In this document: positions 1-10,200 of the stretch, in pieces | Layout of the letters: each line of letters opens with the position of its first letter | Position numbering within the stretch: position 1 is the stretch's first letter | Notes under the pieces: generated by a model | What the model was told of the DNA's origin: nothing | Seen by the model: only the letters and a program-made list of their open reading frames with translations | The model's database searches: none | DNA from: Aphanomyces cochlioides | Lineage: Eukaryota > Oomycota > Saprolegniomycetes > Saprolegniales > Verrucalvaceae | Reading direction: 5' to 3' | Assembly (NCBI GenBank): GCA_019828595.1 | Contig: JAHQRK010000011.1 | Coordinates: forward strand, 1,364,001-1,428,000 | Length of the DNA: 64,000 nucleotides | Translations under genes and position numbers: made by a program

Positions 1-620
1 ACTGTTCAGCGCATTGTTGACAAGTTTTCGTTCTTACTCTACCAGGAAAGACAAGCACAAGTTTTTCCCCCGAAATACGGACGAGCTGGATGCGGTGAAG
101 GCAGGCTTTTCCAACATCTGTGGCTTTCCAAATGTGATTGGAGCCGTCGATTGTACACTGATCAAGAAATCACGCCCGAACGACTTTTGGGGATGGTATT
201 GCAGAAAAGGATTTGTAGCGTACAATATGCAAGGCATTGTGGACTCAAATCTCTTTTTCATGGAGTTTTCTGTTCGCCCAGGCGGCTGTAATGACAAAAC
301 ACTTTGGTCGAAAAGTCCAATTGGTATAAACCCTCGGTACTCTCTATATCATTGTGGAGTTTGAAATCCTAATAGAAAATACATCCCAACCGACTGCCAC
401 TTTCTAGGCGATTCGGGCTACAACCTCCGTGAGTTTTTGTTGACGCATTACCAACACGACCAAATAGTAAACAGCATCAACAAGCATACAACAAATATCA
501 CTCAAAAATAGAAACCCTGTTGAAACGGCATTGAGACATGGTGTCAAAAAGCGAAATGAGTTTGTCAGGGCACTTGCTGCAGCTAGAAATTTGCGGGATA
601 ATAAATGATTTATTTCTATT
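1..620 (+). pseudogene. PIF/Harbinger transposase fragment (DDE_Tnp_4 type), truncated by the window start
   Basis: A reading frame from base 14 to a stop at 362-364 encodes a DDE nuclease core with the Harbinger signature VIGAVDCTLI (first catalytic Asp), followed by a segment about a guest DNA and GYNLQ-like region. After the stop, a shifted frame resumes near 390 with FLGDSGYNLREFLLTHYQ, which carries the second catalytic Asp region of this family, and a further shifted stretch near 525-605 resembles the C-terminal transposase region that precedes the stop at 604. The N-terminal helix-turn-helix lies outside the window. The frame changes make this an inactive copy. The convergent gene at 829-1690 fits the two-gene organisation of Harbinger elements, which encode a transposase plus a Myb/trihelix-type DNA-binding partner. 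The family is clear; the exact ends are not visible. Confidence 0.85.
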
Positions 621-828
621 TACTTATCAGCTTTAATATTTTTAGACAAGATATATGATTTCAAATATGTGATGGACCATTTAAATGAAATCTATTTATT
701 AAACTTGTTTAATAGAAGATCTTTTAACATATCCAGACTTGTTTGAATCGATGCCACTTGCTCTTGAAGTTGTGAAATGGCGGGGTCAATTGAAGGCGTT
801 GTTGGTCGATCCTTCTCTATGAGATGAT

Positions 829-1690
829 TCACAAGCCTCTCCATGCAATCATGAATCTTCTCACGTCATTTTTCTTCTTTGGTGGAGGATGCCAAGGCTC
901 GCGTGACTTTCGGGGATTGAATGGATTTTTTTGCTCTCCAGACCCCATCTCGCGATCAACTTCGCTCAATAATTCGGTCGATGAGCCAACAATGTGTGCA
1001 CCCCTCATTCCAATCTTGTTTTGCAAACTTCTCTCAAGGATATCCCAGTAGTATGGTTTCTTTGCCTCGTCGTTGCCTGTATGCAGTTTAATAGAAAATT
1101 CATTTATTTTAGCCTATAAATGATTTAAATAATTGATTTGCACGACATACCTTATACGCTGAGAGAAGCGTTTTCACGCGTATTTGATATTGTGTCCACG
1201 TTCGATTGCCGTTCGTTTCCATGTTCAAACGTGACGCAATTTCTTTCCATATGTCGTCGCCGTCTTTAGCCTCTCGAATGGAGTTGACACGACGATCCAT
1301 GCTTTCGCTGAACCGAATCGAGAGAAGAGTCATAGTTTCCCCGATTTGCAAATTTGGAGACCTCTCTCTTGTTGACTTCTTGTTGGGCTGGGCGTCGTCA
1401 TCGCAGGGAACATTTCGTTTTCGGTGGTTGGGCTTGGCGGGAGCGTTGCTCTCTTCCACATCGTTGGCTCCACTTGCTCGAATGATGCATAAGGAGCAAA
1501 GAATCGTCACGTCCGGCGACCCAGCATCAATGGCACATGTGTGATGGAGTTTGGATCGACACCCACTTCGTGAACATGGCCACACGCGTGTACCAATCTG
1601 CCCTGGGCAGGACTCCCAGTCACAGAACTCGTCGTACATCATCAAAACACACAATGGTAAAGAAAGAGGCGGAGAAGTTCTCTGAGACAT
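829..1690 (-). CDS. PHD-like zinc finger plus trihelix (Myb/SANT-like) protein, Harbinger partner ORF, two exons
   Basis: Exon 1 is 1690-1151 and exon 2 is 1113-829. The 37-bp intron (GTATGT...TTATAG) is phase 0 and joining gives 274 residues. Residues about 14-60 hold a C4-H-C3 metal-binding pattern (C-x4-C-x10-C-x4-C-x4-H-x2-C-x12-C-x2-C), close to a PHD finger. After a basic linker, residues about 140-210 form a trihelix-like DNA-binding segment (WKEIASRLN, RTWTQYQIRVKTLL) ending at TGNDEAKKPYYWDIL across the splice. In Harbinger elements such a protein carries transposase to the nucleus and to the element ends; that role is inferred from the family and from the transposase remnant lying convergently at 1-620. 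The ORF looks intact although its neighbour is broken. A domesticated gene is the main alternative. Confidence 0.7.
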
Positions 1691-1870
1691 GTTAAGCTTG
1701 GATTAAAAGTTATTCGACCTCGGCGAGGTCGGTTAAGTATTAATCGAGGATTACTGAGACATTTATTTCTGACCAATGAGAGCGCTCGAATAATAAAAAA
1801 ATGTGACACACGTTTAATCCGTGACAAGTTAATATCAAATGAAACGAGGTCTAATAACGTTAGTCTACAG
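1691..1870. other. AT-rich spacer between Harbinger partner gene and the 352-bp repeat
   Basis: No coding signal. It contains a near-palindrome around 1726-1742 (CGACCTCGGCGAGGTCG), and is presumably the promoter of the minus-strand gene at 829-1690 and possibly the end of the Harbinger element. No terminal inverted repeat could be matched to the truncated left side. Confidence 0.4.
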
Positions 1871-2222
1871 TACTAGTCGCGTGTGGAAAATCACGAGTTT
1901 CCACCGGCCGGACGCACCAGCAGCTTGCGGGTGCACCAAAAACCAAATGAGATCAGATGGCTGTGCTGACTCCTGCTCAAAAAATATAGCTATTTTAAAA
2001 ATTAGTTCAATAGTTATTTAGTCCGACTATTACTTCGATAAAGTAAATTAAATATAATAGTAAACTTTTATCGATTGAGTTAACCATTTAATCTTGACAA
2101 CACTTGATAAAGTAAATTTTGAATTTAATTAAGCGAGTGGGACAGACAAGATGACAACAGGACAACTTCCCGACAAGCACCACCCAAATCTTCACCCTGA
2201 CGCAGTCATGAGACTGCGAATT
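1871..2222 (+). repeat. 352-bp dispersed direct repeat, copy A (candidate non-autonomous Helentron)
   Basis: It matches 13785-14136 over the same 352 bp with 5 substitutions that I count by eye and no length change. Both ends carry a stem-loop: GTGGAAA/TTTCCAC at 1883-1889 and 1898-1904, and CGCAGTC/GACTGCG at 2201-2207 and 2212-2218, four bases before the end. Stem-loops at both ends without long inverted repeats fit the Helitron2/Helentron class, so this may be a short non-autonomous derivative. No protein is encoded. The two copies flank the autonomous-type Helentron, but I see no sequence proof that they share its ends. Confidence 0.85.
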
Positions 2223-2713
2223 AAATTGAAGACCGCTTACGCTTTGACGCAGTCTCCTGAGGACTAACAAAAACAGAGCGATTTTATATGTACTATGCCC
2301 GCTTTCCCTCCTTGAGACACGTGAGTGATATGTCTTGAACTCCAAAACCTTATTTGATTGAAGGGTTTTGAAGGTTTAGGTCAAATTTCCGATATAAACC
2401 AATCATAATGATGATAGTTCCAGCGTGGTGACAATATCATATTTCGGAAGTATCATCTGTTTAGAGGTGAAATACGATTGGCTTATTCCTAAATACAGCA
2501 ATTCGATTGGATATAAAATAACTGACTTTCGTGCATGTCAATAGTGAAAATGAAACAAAATTTAATATAAATTTTCAGTCACGAGTTTCGAAACTTTCTT
2601 GCAAAATCATTCAAATTGCGTTTTCTCAGCCCAGAGAACGCTTCGAGCAGAACGGACACCATTTTTGGACTCGTCCAAAAAGTATGGTAGAAATGAAAGT
2701 ACACTGTATTAGA
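2223..2713. other. Intergenic AT-rich DNA without gene
   Basis: Only short ORFs are present. Near 2250-2262 there is a weak second copy of the GCAGTC...GACT stem-loop seen at the end of the adjacent repeat. Nothing else was recognised. Confidence 0.4.
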
Positions 2714-3220
2714 TCAATTATCACTAATATCAAATGTCCATTGGGAAATGTTCGAGTTGCAACTGTAGCCGCAGAAATTGAACGAACCATGACCCGTCGT
2801 TCGCTTGCAATGAACGAGGCGTCCGACCGAAAACAGTTGAGCTGCGTCTTGAACTCCGTAAACAGAGGAGCATAACAAAAACTTCATGTTCTTGGTCTTG
2901 ATTTCTTGTGTCGCGTCTCGAGTCACCGACAAAAGGTCGCCAATATCAGAGCAGTCGTCGCGCGGAGCCAGGAAAACAACCGCCATGTCTTCCTTGCGCT
3001 GCTCCGTCCACAGAACCTTCCCATACAGCGAGGCTCTTGTGGGGACGGGGTCAAGGGCCATAAAGGCCACGGCATCTTCTACGCACTTAATCTTGAAATG
3101 TCCAGCCTCAGGAGTCGGCTGATTCTTCTCCATCGCATCAAATATCGACCGCCGCTTCGCCGGTGGAGTCGATGGGGCACTTGAAACGTCGCCGGCTTCG
3201 CTCTTTCGCTTTGAAGGCAT
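2714..3220 (-). CDS. Unknown 168-residue protein
   Basis: The ATG at 3220 opens a basic, Ser/Pro-rich N-terminus (MPSKRKSEAGD, then PPAKRR, which resembles a nuclear localisation signal), followed by a compact region of about 120 residues with alternating hydrophobic and charged segments (FKIKCVEDAVAFMALDP, KVLWTEQRKEDMAVVFLAP). I do not recognise the fold. It lies on the same strand as the Helentron, between its protease end and the 352-bp repeat, so it could be a cargo or accessory gene of that element or an unrelated host ORF. No frameshift or internal stop is seen. The last 20 residues are low in complexity and the true C-terminus could lie in a downstream exon. Confidence 0.45.
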   Translation of the reverse strand: MPSKRKSEAGDVSSAPSTPPAKRRSIFDAMEKNQPTPEAGHFKIKCVEDAVAFMALDPVPTRASLYGKVLWTEQRKEDMAVVFLAPRDDCSDIGDLLSVTRDATQEIKTKNMKFLLCSSVYGVQDAAQLFSVGRLVHCKRTTGHGSFNFCGYSCNSNISQWTFDISDN

Positions 3221-3465
3221 AACTTGGTATGGAATTTAAGACGTGAATCAAAGATCTGTCGAGACATGATATTATGGCTTACATGAAATAATTTACAGTA
3301 CAATGTATTGCCCATACGATCAATTGTAATGTTTTAATTGTACATTTGCTCCATAAAATTTAGGTAATATAGTTCTATTTAAGTAGGTCACTATTCTTTA
3401 CAATGTACATCATACATAACTTACATCGTACACAATCCGCATCAAAAACAATTGATATCATACAC
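3221..3465. other. AT-rich spacer upstream of the minus-strand unknown ORF
   Basis: No coding signal on either strand. It contains short repeats of the type TACAATGTA and leads into the 16-bp tandem array. Confidence 0.35.
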
Positions 3466-3592
3466 ACAATCCGCATCATAGACAATCCGCATCATAGACA
3501 ATCCGCATCATAGACAATCCGCATCATAGACAATCCGCATCATAGACAATCAGCAGCATGGACAATCACAGCATGGACAATCAGCAGCACGG
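3466..3592. repeat. 16-bp tandem repeat array
   Basis: Five perfect head-to-tail units of acaatccgcatcatag (3466-3545) are followed by three diverged units (acaatcagcagcatgg, a 15-bp variant, and acaatcagcagcacgg). Single partial units occur upstream near 3432. The units are directly adjacent with no spacers, so this is a minisatellite and not a CRISPR array. Confidence 0.95.
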
Positions 3593-3794
3593 ACAATCCA
3601 CACATGTTGATCCTGCATAATATGATCCGTGTCATCACATCTTTCACATTCGTCCAATGTAATTTTGACATTACAAACATGATGCAAAATCATCATTACA
3701 CAAGCAGAATGACAAGCGTGTACCAATACTACGATATAATATTCGGAGATTCAGAGCACGATGCATATATTTGTTGAAATTAGTTCTTTTCAAC

Positions 3795-4349
3795 CTACTG
3801 CTGAGTGCGTTTAAGGTCGTAAACCTTTTTGGCCGATTTACGCCGCTTGTAACTTTCATCGTCAAGTGCTGATTCTGCCTTGTCAAGGCGCTGTTTGAGG
3901 TTGCGAATTGTGATCTTCTCTTGGACAGGCTGTCTTGGAGGCTGCTGATTGGACAAAAGCCGAGCTTTAACCTTGTCCTTCCAAACGTTCTGAGCGTACT
4001 GAAGCCAGAACTGTCGCATCTCTACAACTCTAGTGGGATCACGCGTTTTCATCCAATCAGCCAAGGATGCCAAGTAGCACCTGACTGACGTTTCATCTTC
4101 CTCGCATTCCATTGGCACAAAAAAAATCTTGAACTTTTTCTTTCCTCCAAACCGATAGTTGTGGTAATTCTCGTAGTTGGCGGGCATAGCACATAGAATT
4201 CGCTTCCATCCGTACCAAAAGGACCAGAATTCACGAGTTCCTTCCTCAAAACTGCTCATTTGAGGAAGCCGAGAGACTAGGTCACTCTCAAGCTTCTTGA
4301 GATAGGGCACTGCTTCTGACATTGCAAAATGAGGAATAACGAGTCGCAT
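3795..4349 (-). CDS. Unknown 184-residue protein with C-terminal coiled coil
   Basis: An uninterrupted ORF from an ATG at 4349. The N-terminal half is rich in Trp, Phe and Tyr (EFWSFWYGWKRIL, FGGKKKFKIFFVP). The C-terminal third (about residues 145-184) is a charged amphipathic segment (RNLKQRLDKAESALDDES) that looks like a coiled coil and ends in a basic tail. No known family was recognised. It is on the same strand as the Helentron and the 2714-3220 ORF and lies between that element's coding end and the 16-bp array, so it is a candidate passenger gene. A host orphan gene is equally possible. Confidence 0.4.
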   Translation of the reverse strand: MRLVIPHFAMSEAVPYLKKLESDLVSRLPQMSSFEEGTREFWSFWYGWKRILCAMPANYENYHNYRFGGKKKFKIFFVPMECEEDETSVRCYLASLADWMKTRDPTRVVEMRQFWLQYAQNVWKDKVKARLLSNQQPPRQPVQEKITIRNLKQRLDKAESALDDESYKRRKSAKKVYDLKRTQQ

Positions 4350-4698
4350 AGGGAAACCGAACCAGTCTCGACTGATATTACTCTTCGACTATTCTATCGT
4401 ATATGAGTCTGCTAGATTATACTTGTATCATTTTTTGCTTGATGATATCCTCAATTGTGTATTCTGCATCATCACTTCGTAGATCATGATGCAATACAAC
4501 TGTCTCATTAGGTAGTCAGGCAAATGAGTGTCGTACTACGTAACTTGTACACCGAGCAAAAATAATTTTGTTACCAAGCATGATGGTGGTAATAGATGGA
4601 CCTGTCAAGCTGTAAAACAATAATATATTTCAGGGTCCTTTGCCCTACAACAAACGCAGTTGCTGAACGCGTGCAGACAAAGTCAGTCATAAACAAGG
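4350..4698. other. AT-rich spacer
   Basis: No gene seen. It is bounded by the unknown ORF on the left and the 130-bp duplication on the right. Confidence 0.35.
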
Positions 4699-5028
4699 AC
4701 TTGCTGAGTCGGAGATGTCAGAAGCCCCCTCTTCGATGAAACGAAGAGCACCCACGAGAAGAGGGTAAAAGATGGCCCTTCTCAGTCGTATGCAGACACA
4801 CCAGTGCGCTAGTCATGACGAGCATGTGTGGTGCCAGTCAGTGTGAGATAGAAGCCTCGGCGTACCATAGCACGCATGATGCTCAGCCACTGGCATCGAC
4901 TTGCTGAGTCGGAGATGGCAGAAGCCCCCTCTTCGATGAAACGAAGAGCACCCACGAGAAGAGGTTAAGAGAGGGCACTTCTCGGTCGTATGCAGACACA
5001 CCAGTGCGGTGGTCATGATCAGCACGTG
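4699..5028. repeat. 130-bp direct duplication with a 200-bp period, rich in stem-loops
   Basis: Unit 1 is 4699-4828 and unit 2 is 4899-5028, about 90% identical by eye. Each unit holds a strong hairpin (CTCTTCG, loop ATGAAA, CGAAGAG) and a second inverted pair (CGAGAAG and CTTCTCG in varied form). The array lies just beyond the 3' coding end of the minus-strand Helentron, where these elements carry subterminal structure, so it may be part of the element's 3' region; this is an inference. Confidence 0.85.
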
Positions 5029-5228
5029 TAGCTATGTGTTTGTTCTGCAGTTCAGAATAAGCACTATTATAGTAGAAATGCTTTTCATCTTATTTTTTTA
5101 ATCTAATTTAATTAAGTGGCCAAAGTTAAGGTAACAAGTGAGGTTGAAAAGCTTTTCACTGTTTCTATTTTATTATTCAGAGAGTTCACGGCTCAAAGTT
5201 GAGTTAGTTAGCGAGCACTTTTTTATAC
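5029..5228. other. Spacer downstream of the Helentron protease frame
   Basis: AT-rich, with no additional coding signal. Presumed 3' untranslated or terminal DNA of the minus-strand Helentron. Confidence 0.4.
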
Positions 5229-7214
5229 TTAAAGTCGAATTAGAAAGCGAGAGATATCTTTCAAGATATGCAATCGCCAAGTCGCCATGTCATTATGCTC
5301 AAAAGGTCCAATCTCGAAGTGCTCAAACATTTGCTTCGCGGCAACACAAACATACACACCACAATCATAACTGTTTGTTTGCACTGGTCCATCAATTGGA
5401 GATTCATTTCCAAAACAACTGTAGTCAACATGCAATAATTTGAGGAGTTCTTGCAATTTCAACGTAACATTTGGTCATGCAATGTGAAGTGAATCGTAAT
5501 AGCCATAGGACTTAAGGTTAAGGTCAACAACTCCAAGCATCCAGTGATTAGTTTCAAATATGGGGAAGGTAAGGCATTGCGATTCATTCTTTTTGTAAGT
5601 AGATATTCCGAGAATTCGTGTTGCTTGTTGAAGTGATGGATCGTTCACCATACTATCAAAGAAATGGCTATTAAGAAAAACAAAATTTGGTCGGCTCTTT
5701 GCTAGGTTTGCCATGTAGAGATTTATAACATCCTCATGACTCCATGCACTCTTCGAAATTAGCGATTCCAATTTGTAATCTAGACTCCAAGCCATACGAA
5801 CAAGTTCCCATTGCTCATCAAGTGTTGGTAGAGCTGACTGCTCATCTCGAGTCGGTATATCTTGAAATAATTGACGATTGGTCTTGCCTTTATTTCGCTT
5901 GATCGTGTTATCATTCATAAACATTGAATCTGAGATGGGTAATTTTGTTGAAAACCTTTGGATTTCGGTTTGAGTATGACCCTTGCTTATTGCGCTCCAC
6001 AAAGCTACACCATCCCCATGATATGGTACTGATATTTTTTTAATCGGTACCGAGGCTTTTGAACTCAGAGAAAAAAAATTCTGAGAGCCAGTACTTGACT
6101 GTTGTTCTGATGCACCACAATTCTCCATTATATCGAAAAGACAAAGCTTCGGTTGTATAGTTGAAATCGCAGCTAAGTTCGTTGATGAATCGATATCTCC
6201 GACCTTTCGTTTGCTGTGGACACCATCAACAATCTCATCGGTTGGTAGCATTGACTTTAAGACTTTATAATCACTCGAGCAAAAAACTGCCTCGGTTTCT
6301 TTCAGTGAGAGTAAGCGTGAAAACTCTTGATCAAGCCGTATTCCTTCCAGAACTGTGTCGTTACTTGGTTTAAAAAAACGAATGCATTCATTTGTCAAAG
6401 GCTTTAAGGCTGAGAATCCATCCCGCCTTGTCAAACGTGATATGGCAATGTAGCCTTGCTGACAAATATTGACTACTTTGTTGGCCTTCGAACCTTTTGC
6501 TTTCCAGTCGGGAACAACAAGTGATTCCATTGTCTCGCCCTGAACTTTATATATAGTCGAGGCTATTGCATTGACGAACGGCAACTGCTTGAGCCTTAGT
6601 TTAATGCTTCGTTTTAATCCGCCTGGCCCGGGTGTTAATTCCACTTCAGTCGATGCGTGAGGTTTAAAAGTAAAGACCGGGTATATGTCTGGAGGTAAAG
6701 ATCCATCTAATCCATCTCGAGGGAGTTCACCAAAGTTCTTTGGTCGTTTAACTCGTACGAATACTACTTCAGGGGGATTGCTGGGTATTAAAACCTTGAG
6801 CTTTGAACCAGAATCCTCCACAAGCTTGAACTTTGTAGCATCGTCGAATTGAACAGAATGCAACATACCAAATGTTCCATTTGCTATACCATGTTTGGGA
6901 TTCACATTTTGCGTAAATACAACAGGCATCCCTGGGATCAAGTCAATAAATGGGGCCATATTACCAAGCTTCGTGTCTGGAAGGGACATAATGACAGAAA
7001 TGTCCCTCGTTGATAGTCCATTCAATAGACCATTAAAATTTGCCACGATGCGGATAGGATAATGGTTTACAGGGAGCTTCTTTGATAACGCAATAGTATA
7101 CGCATTGATTATTGCTTGTCTTGTTCTGTTGTCAGGTGTTGTGTAAGTCGTACATCGCTTTGTTGCATATTCTTCGGATGAGGAAAAGCTTTTCAATTCC
7201 ATTCCTTTTAACAT
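5229..7214 (-). pseudogene. Helentron helicase C-terminus fused to ULP1-type cysteine protease
   Basis: Residues 1-300 complete the PIF1-type helicase (TTPDNRTRQAIINAYT, VFTQNVNPKHGIANGTFGML, IYKVQGETMESL, GYIAISRLTRRDG). After a linker, the last 200 codons form a ULP1/SENP-like peptidase: catalytic His in NHWMLGVVDLN, Asp in YGYYDSLHIA, and the Gln/Cys pair in VQTNSYDCGVYVC. A TGA at 5475-5477 interrupts the frame between the Asp and the Cys, with the same frame open on both sides, so it is a single nonsense change (for example CGA to TGA). Without read-through the catalytic Cys is lost. Confidence 0.85.
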
Positions 7215-7225
7215 AAGCCTTCTGA

Positions 7226-10200
7226 CTATATACGGCTGTTTAGAATGTCAACAAGATCTTGTGTCCATATGCCTTTTCTGGCAAGACTAACAAGCCGCCA
7301 CCATTCTTGATCCCGATCAAACCGTATGCTTTCATTTAATACTACTATTGTTTTGAATGATCTCCTTAAACTAAAGCCTGAATCTTCATAAAGATCCAGT
7401 TTCATAGTTTCGTTTGGAGCTGAAAGTGGAGTATACAATGGCTTTCCTCCGACGGGGGGCATTTGAAAGAAGTCCCCAGCAAGAGCAATGTGTATGCCGC
7501 CAAAGGGGATATCAATCTTTGTTCGAGCACGAAGTGCTTCATCCAATCGAACCAAATGTTGTTTGTTCATCTTTGACATTTCATCGACCAAAAGTAGTTT
7601 AAGATCCTCTGTGAACCCTGGTAAGCCTTTCTCCTCAGCTTCTTTCGCTTCGTGAACAGTACTTGGGGCCAAATTATGCATGCCAATCCAGCTGTGTAAA
7701 GTCACGCCGTTAATTGATACTGCTGCTTTACCAGTCATTGCGGTCTTGGCAATGCAACAAAGTCTCTTCCAGGAGTTACAAAATGCTTGTACTGCTGCAA
7801 TGACATGTGATTTGCCTGTGCCACCTTCACCATGCAAGACCATTCGAAGCTGAGTAGCACTTGTGGACTTGATTACACTTTGAGTATCATAATCACCGTT
7901 CGATTCCAATTGCCATCGAAGTAAGAGTGCACGAGCTATGATAACAAAGCTTAAGTGTTGTCGCATACGAAGACCAAAAGCATTGGAAACGTATCCGACG
8001 TGGGCAAAGTCGGGTAAGACCTCCGGAATATCACCCCACTCAACCACGTTCCCCGTGTATAACATAGTTGAGGAATCCAGGGCGCTAGGAATTTTCAACT
8101 GCACACTAGTTTGGATATCTCCATGTTCGTCTGAATGGCCTGAGGCCACGAAATCGTTAGTTACTTCTACTACTGATGACTTTTCGAATGTGATTACTTT
8201 TTCGGCTTGTTGTCTTGATCCCCAAGTCTTCAGAAATTTAACGTCCGATGCGAGCTGTTTTCGTGAATGACGCCGTTGATCACATGAACCAACGATGGAT
8301 ATATATTTCGAGCTCGTTATTGTTGCTGCTTCATCAATCGATGTCCCATTGATCAAAGCAGCAATATCGACTGAAATAGGTATTGTTGTAGGAAATCTAA
8401 CTTGATTGCTGAGCTCAGATGATGGAACCGATATATGCAATTTCTTTTTCATGTCAGCAACACCATCGGAATCCAGACAGTTGGAGTTTAAATGCTCATC
8501 CACAAATTGAAGTGTGTTTTCAAAATCAATATCATCAAAGTCGTAGGTATTTCCATCATCGTTTTCCTCTTGAATGTTGTGTTCTTCTTCTCTGGAAGTC
8601 CTTGTGATCGCAGCTTTTTTGCGACCAACGTGATAGTCTTGCATGTAGTGATATACTTCTTTGCATAGTGAACTCATCGTAGGCTGAAAAGCCTCCCATG
8701 ATTCATGCCAAGTTGAATCGTTAAAACACAAGTCCGTTATAGTGCGGAACGGTTTGAATAGGACTAAAGAAAGTTGTGCTTGATAATCCTTCTGATCACT
8801 TCTCACACAGTCTTCAAAGTATGGAATCCGAACTCCACCAGTTAGAACAGGAATTCGAGCCAATCGATGAGTTCCAATACATTTTGATGCATATAGAGAG
8901 TGTTGTTCCAAAAAGAGCTTTTCTGGAGGTGTATTGGCTCTTCGATTTCCACGAAAGTATTTCGATGTATATTCATACCATGACAAATCCGCACACATAG
9001 CAGGCCGATTGACATAGTCTTCTGCCGGACCAACAGGCACAAAGACGTGCAAACCCACGTTCTTCGTAGGCTCATTGTTCATGGAAGAATTTGATCCGTC
9101 TTCACTTTCCACGTCGGAGGAATCACTGTAGGAGCTCGTATCACTACTAGAGTCATCGTTGTCACCATGGGTATTATCTGGGTCGAATAGCGATGACAGA
9201 TCTGCGGTCATTTCGAGACCATATGTGGTATCTTTGTGATGATGCAAGAATTTCAACACTTGACGAATAGATAGTTTTTTGTACATATGACTGGTATAAG
9301 CACATGATTCGCGCAAAAGATATAGAGCACACAATGGCCCAGCAATTTCTTGTTTGCGCGTCATGTTAAACATATGAGATGCCAATCGACGACGACATTT
9401 AACTTCATCGGACAGAGCCGTGCCTTGCTCTTCAGCTGACTTTTCACGCTGAACACGCACGTCGAACGGTGTAAGGGCCAATGCTATGCGACATTCCACC
9501 TTTTGCTGATCTTTCGTGGTATACTTGCAACCGTAATAAATGCGCTCAGCCATTTCGGCCCCACCGATCAAAATTTGAATGTCGTGATTGCACTTGAAAG
9601 CTCGAAGAATGACATCGCTATATCCATTTATGTATTCTTCTCCAAGTTTTCGTACAAGCAATATCGCAGATGTGCCAATGTGTCCAGTTTCTACACGTTC
9701 TCGGGGAAACAAATACCGACACATACTTGCTGCTCTCGTGTTCCGGCTTTGCTTAAAACAAGATGAACAGTGAGACCACCAGTGAACTTGCAACACTGAC
9801 GCCAACGTAGCTATGACAAACAAGACATCTTTTCTTGGTAGACGAGTCTCGTTTGGACCAAATGGCATACTCGACAATTCACGATATATATGATCTAGCC
9901 GAAATGGATCCTTGTCAGGGGCGATGTACGCGTTTGATGTGGTATTTGATTTTTCGAGTGTTTCTCGTGCACCAGCCAAAATTTGTTGATATTCAATCTG
10001 TGACTCCAAATGGGCAGTATTTGCAAGATATCGTTGGAATCTTAAACGAAGATGATCATGCGATCGTCCAGGATTATACATCTTTCCAGCTATTGACTTT
10101 AAATAGGACTCTTCTTGCTCCAAGTACTCGTGAATATCATCATTAGATAACTCGGGGAGAGCGATTGGCCATACATCAGGTCTTGAATGTAAAAGAGCCT

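Noticed and set aside
829..1150. Intron acceptor at 1077 (ACAG) for the PHD/trihelix gene
   Set aside because: It puts exon 2 out of frame; the acceptor TTATAG at 1114 keeps phase 0 and the conserved TGNDEAKKP segment.
3466..3592. CRISPR-like array
   Set aside because: The 16-bp units abut directly with no variable spacers and the context is eukaryotic; it is a minisatellite.
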